Positions 63,510 to 64,000 of a stretch of 64,000 nucleotides of DNA are shown here, one piece after another. The translations under genes and the position numbers were made by a program. Source of the DNA: Chondrus crispus (Eukaryota; Rhodophyta; Florideophyceae; Gigartinales; Gigartinaceae); the NCBI RefSeq assembly GCF_000350225.1, contig NW_005178995.1:124001-188000 (forward strand), given 5' to 3'. Each line of letters begins with the position of its first letter. Position 1 is the first letter of the stretch. The notes below the pieces were generated by a model, which saw only the letters and a list, made by a program, of their open reading frames with translations, ran no database searches and was not told where the DNA came from.

Positions 63510-64000
63510 TGTGGTATAGCTACCTTCGTCCCGACCACTCAGAACGAGGGGGGCTAGAGGTAAGGGAGCGCGCGACGCTGGGTAACCCACGCGAGCGCAA
63601 ACCGTACGGAAGGACTCGAAAAGAGGGAAGGCTCACGTGGCCGGTGACGGGCAGCCGGTCGGTGTTGTTAGATCCGGACGGCCGGTCACGGGTTAGAAGC
63701 CTGAGACTTAGAGGTAAAACCGGACCGAGTTAGCAAAAAGCCGTAAAGGGAAGGGAGGCGAGTCTGCCCCCATTTACTGGAACGGGGCAGGTGCCCTCGG
63801 TCTTAACCCCTAAGTGAGACGCCAGGACACCTGTCCCGCTACAGTAGCTGTTACATACTGTATACCAGCTACTGCACTAAATTGGCTAATTTGTGCCATT
63901 AACCACTAATTGCTAATTACTTACCGGACGGGTCGCACACGTGTGCCCGTGGCCACAACCGGCGCCAACGGTTGTGTCACGTGTACGCCGTGGAGGTACT
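63510..64000 (-). repeat. LTR of the third gypsy element, cut by the window edge
   Basis: The reverse complement ends CTATACCACA at 63510 and follows the last 400 or so bases of the LTR ending at 34922 with many small differences. CACGTG occurs near 63938 and 63979. Confidence 0.8.

Larger units (their letters stand above)
61010..64000 (-). mobile_element. Third Ty3/gypsy element, minus strand, runs off the window (fossil)
   Basis: Read from the right edge: LTR (63510 to beyond 64000), a non-coding leader (63.07-63.5 kb), a gag-like region, and reverse transcriptase ending near 61.01 kb. No RNase H or integrase was seen in the window. The LTR resembles that of the second element; the RT is a more distant relative. 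Broken, with several breaks, and no partner LTR on the left. Confidence 0.8.

Noticed and set aside
1-64000. A bacterial or phage system hidden in the window
   Set aside because: No operon structure, ribosome-binding sites or bacterial gene clusters; all recognised genes and elements are eukaryotic in type.

Overview
The window looks like an intron-poor, transposon-rich nuclear segment of a eukaryotic alga. A florideophyte red alga of the Chondrus kind fits best: host genes are single-exon or have one short intron, they sit in small islands, and they are separated by LTR retrotransposons, cut-and-paste DNA transposons, MITEs and minisatellites. This is inference from gene style; there is no rRNA or plastid marker to prove it. 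No tRNA, rRNA, CRISPR array or bacterial operon was seen.

Layout. 0-4.3 kb: one unknown minus-strand gene (650-1954), then gene-free DNA and a 0.3 kb MITE. 4.36-14.37 kb: a pogo/Tigger-like DNA transposon (perfect 18-bp TIRs, TA target duplication) that was split by a young Ty3/gypsy chromovirus-type LTR element (4417-12344, 667-bp LTRs, perfect 5-bp target duplication). 14.5-18.4 kb: a Mutator-like element with TIRs of about 0.4 kb. 18.6-19.9 kb: a decayed PIF/Harbinger-like transposase. 20-22.8 kb: no gene seen.

22.8-30.9 kb is the main host island. It holds a three-pass membrane protein of unknown function, the fused biotin-synthesis gene BIO3-BIO1 (dethiobiotin synthetase plus DAPA aminotransferase), a conserved HhH-like gene with one intron, and an ACL5-type thermospermine/spermidine synthase. 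The last two genes converge with a single base between their stop codons. 31.4-32.8 kb: two back-to-back TA-flanked DNA elements, each keeping a possible C-terminal tail of a transposase.

34.3-41.9 kb: an older gypsy element of the same clade as the first. A related solo LTR (640 bp, 5-bp target duplication) lies in its gag region, and a second LTR of that family closes its 3' side. 42.2-47.3 kb: a lineage-specific unknown gene family, with a broken copy divergent from an intact 769-aa copy, and a convergent 457-aa Tudor-like unknown. 48-53 kb: two loci sharing the same two MITE families, flanking a degenerate NAD(P)HX-epimerase-like gene and a CPBP (CAAX-type) membrane protease gene, each with one apparent frame change.

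53-58.4 kb: tandem repeats, a possible pogo-type HTH gene remnant containing a 36-bp perfect palindrome, and an intact 1277-aa Tnp2/CACTA-like transposase. 58.8-60.9 kb: an 11-copy 102-bp minisatellite and a three-copy 106-bp one. 61-64 kb: a third, broken gypsy element on the minus strand that runs off the edge.

The most notable signals are the nested insertions, a TCGCGATA-like core shared by TIRs of several TA-flanked families, CACGTG (G-box) palindromes recurring in unrelated mobile elements, and the in-phase 102-bp array. I found no convincing undescribed multi-gene system. The closest candidates are the unknown gene family at 42-47 kb and the three-pass ectodomain protein at 23 kb.
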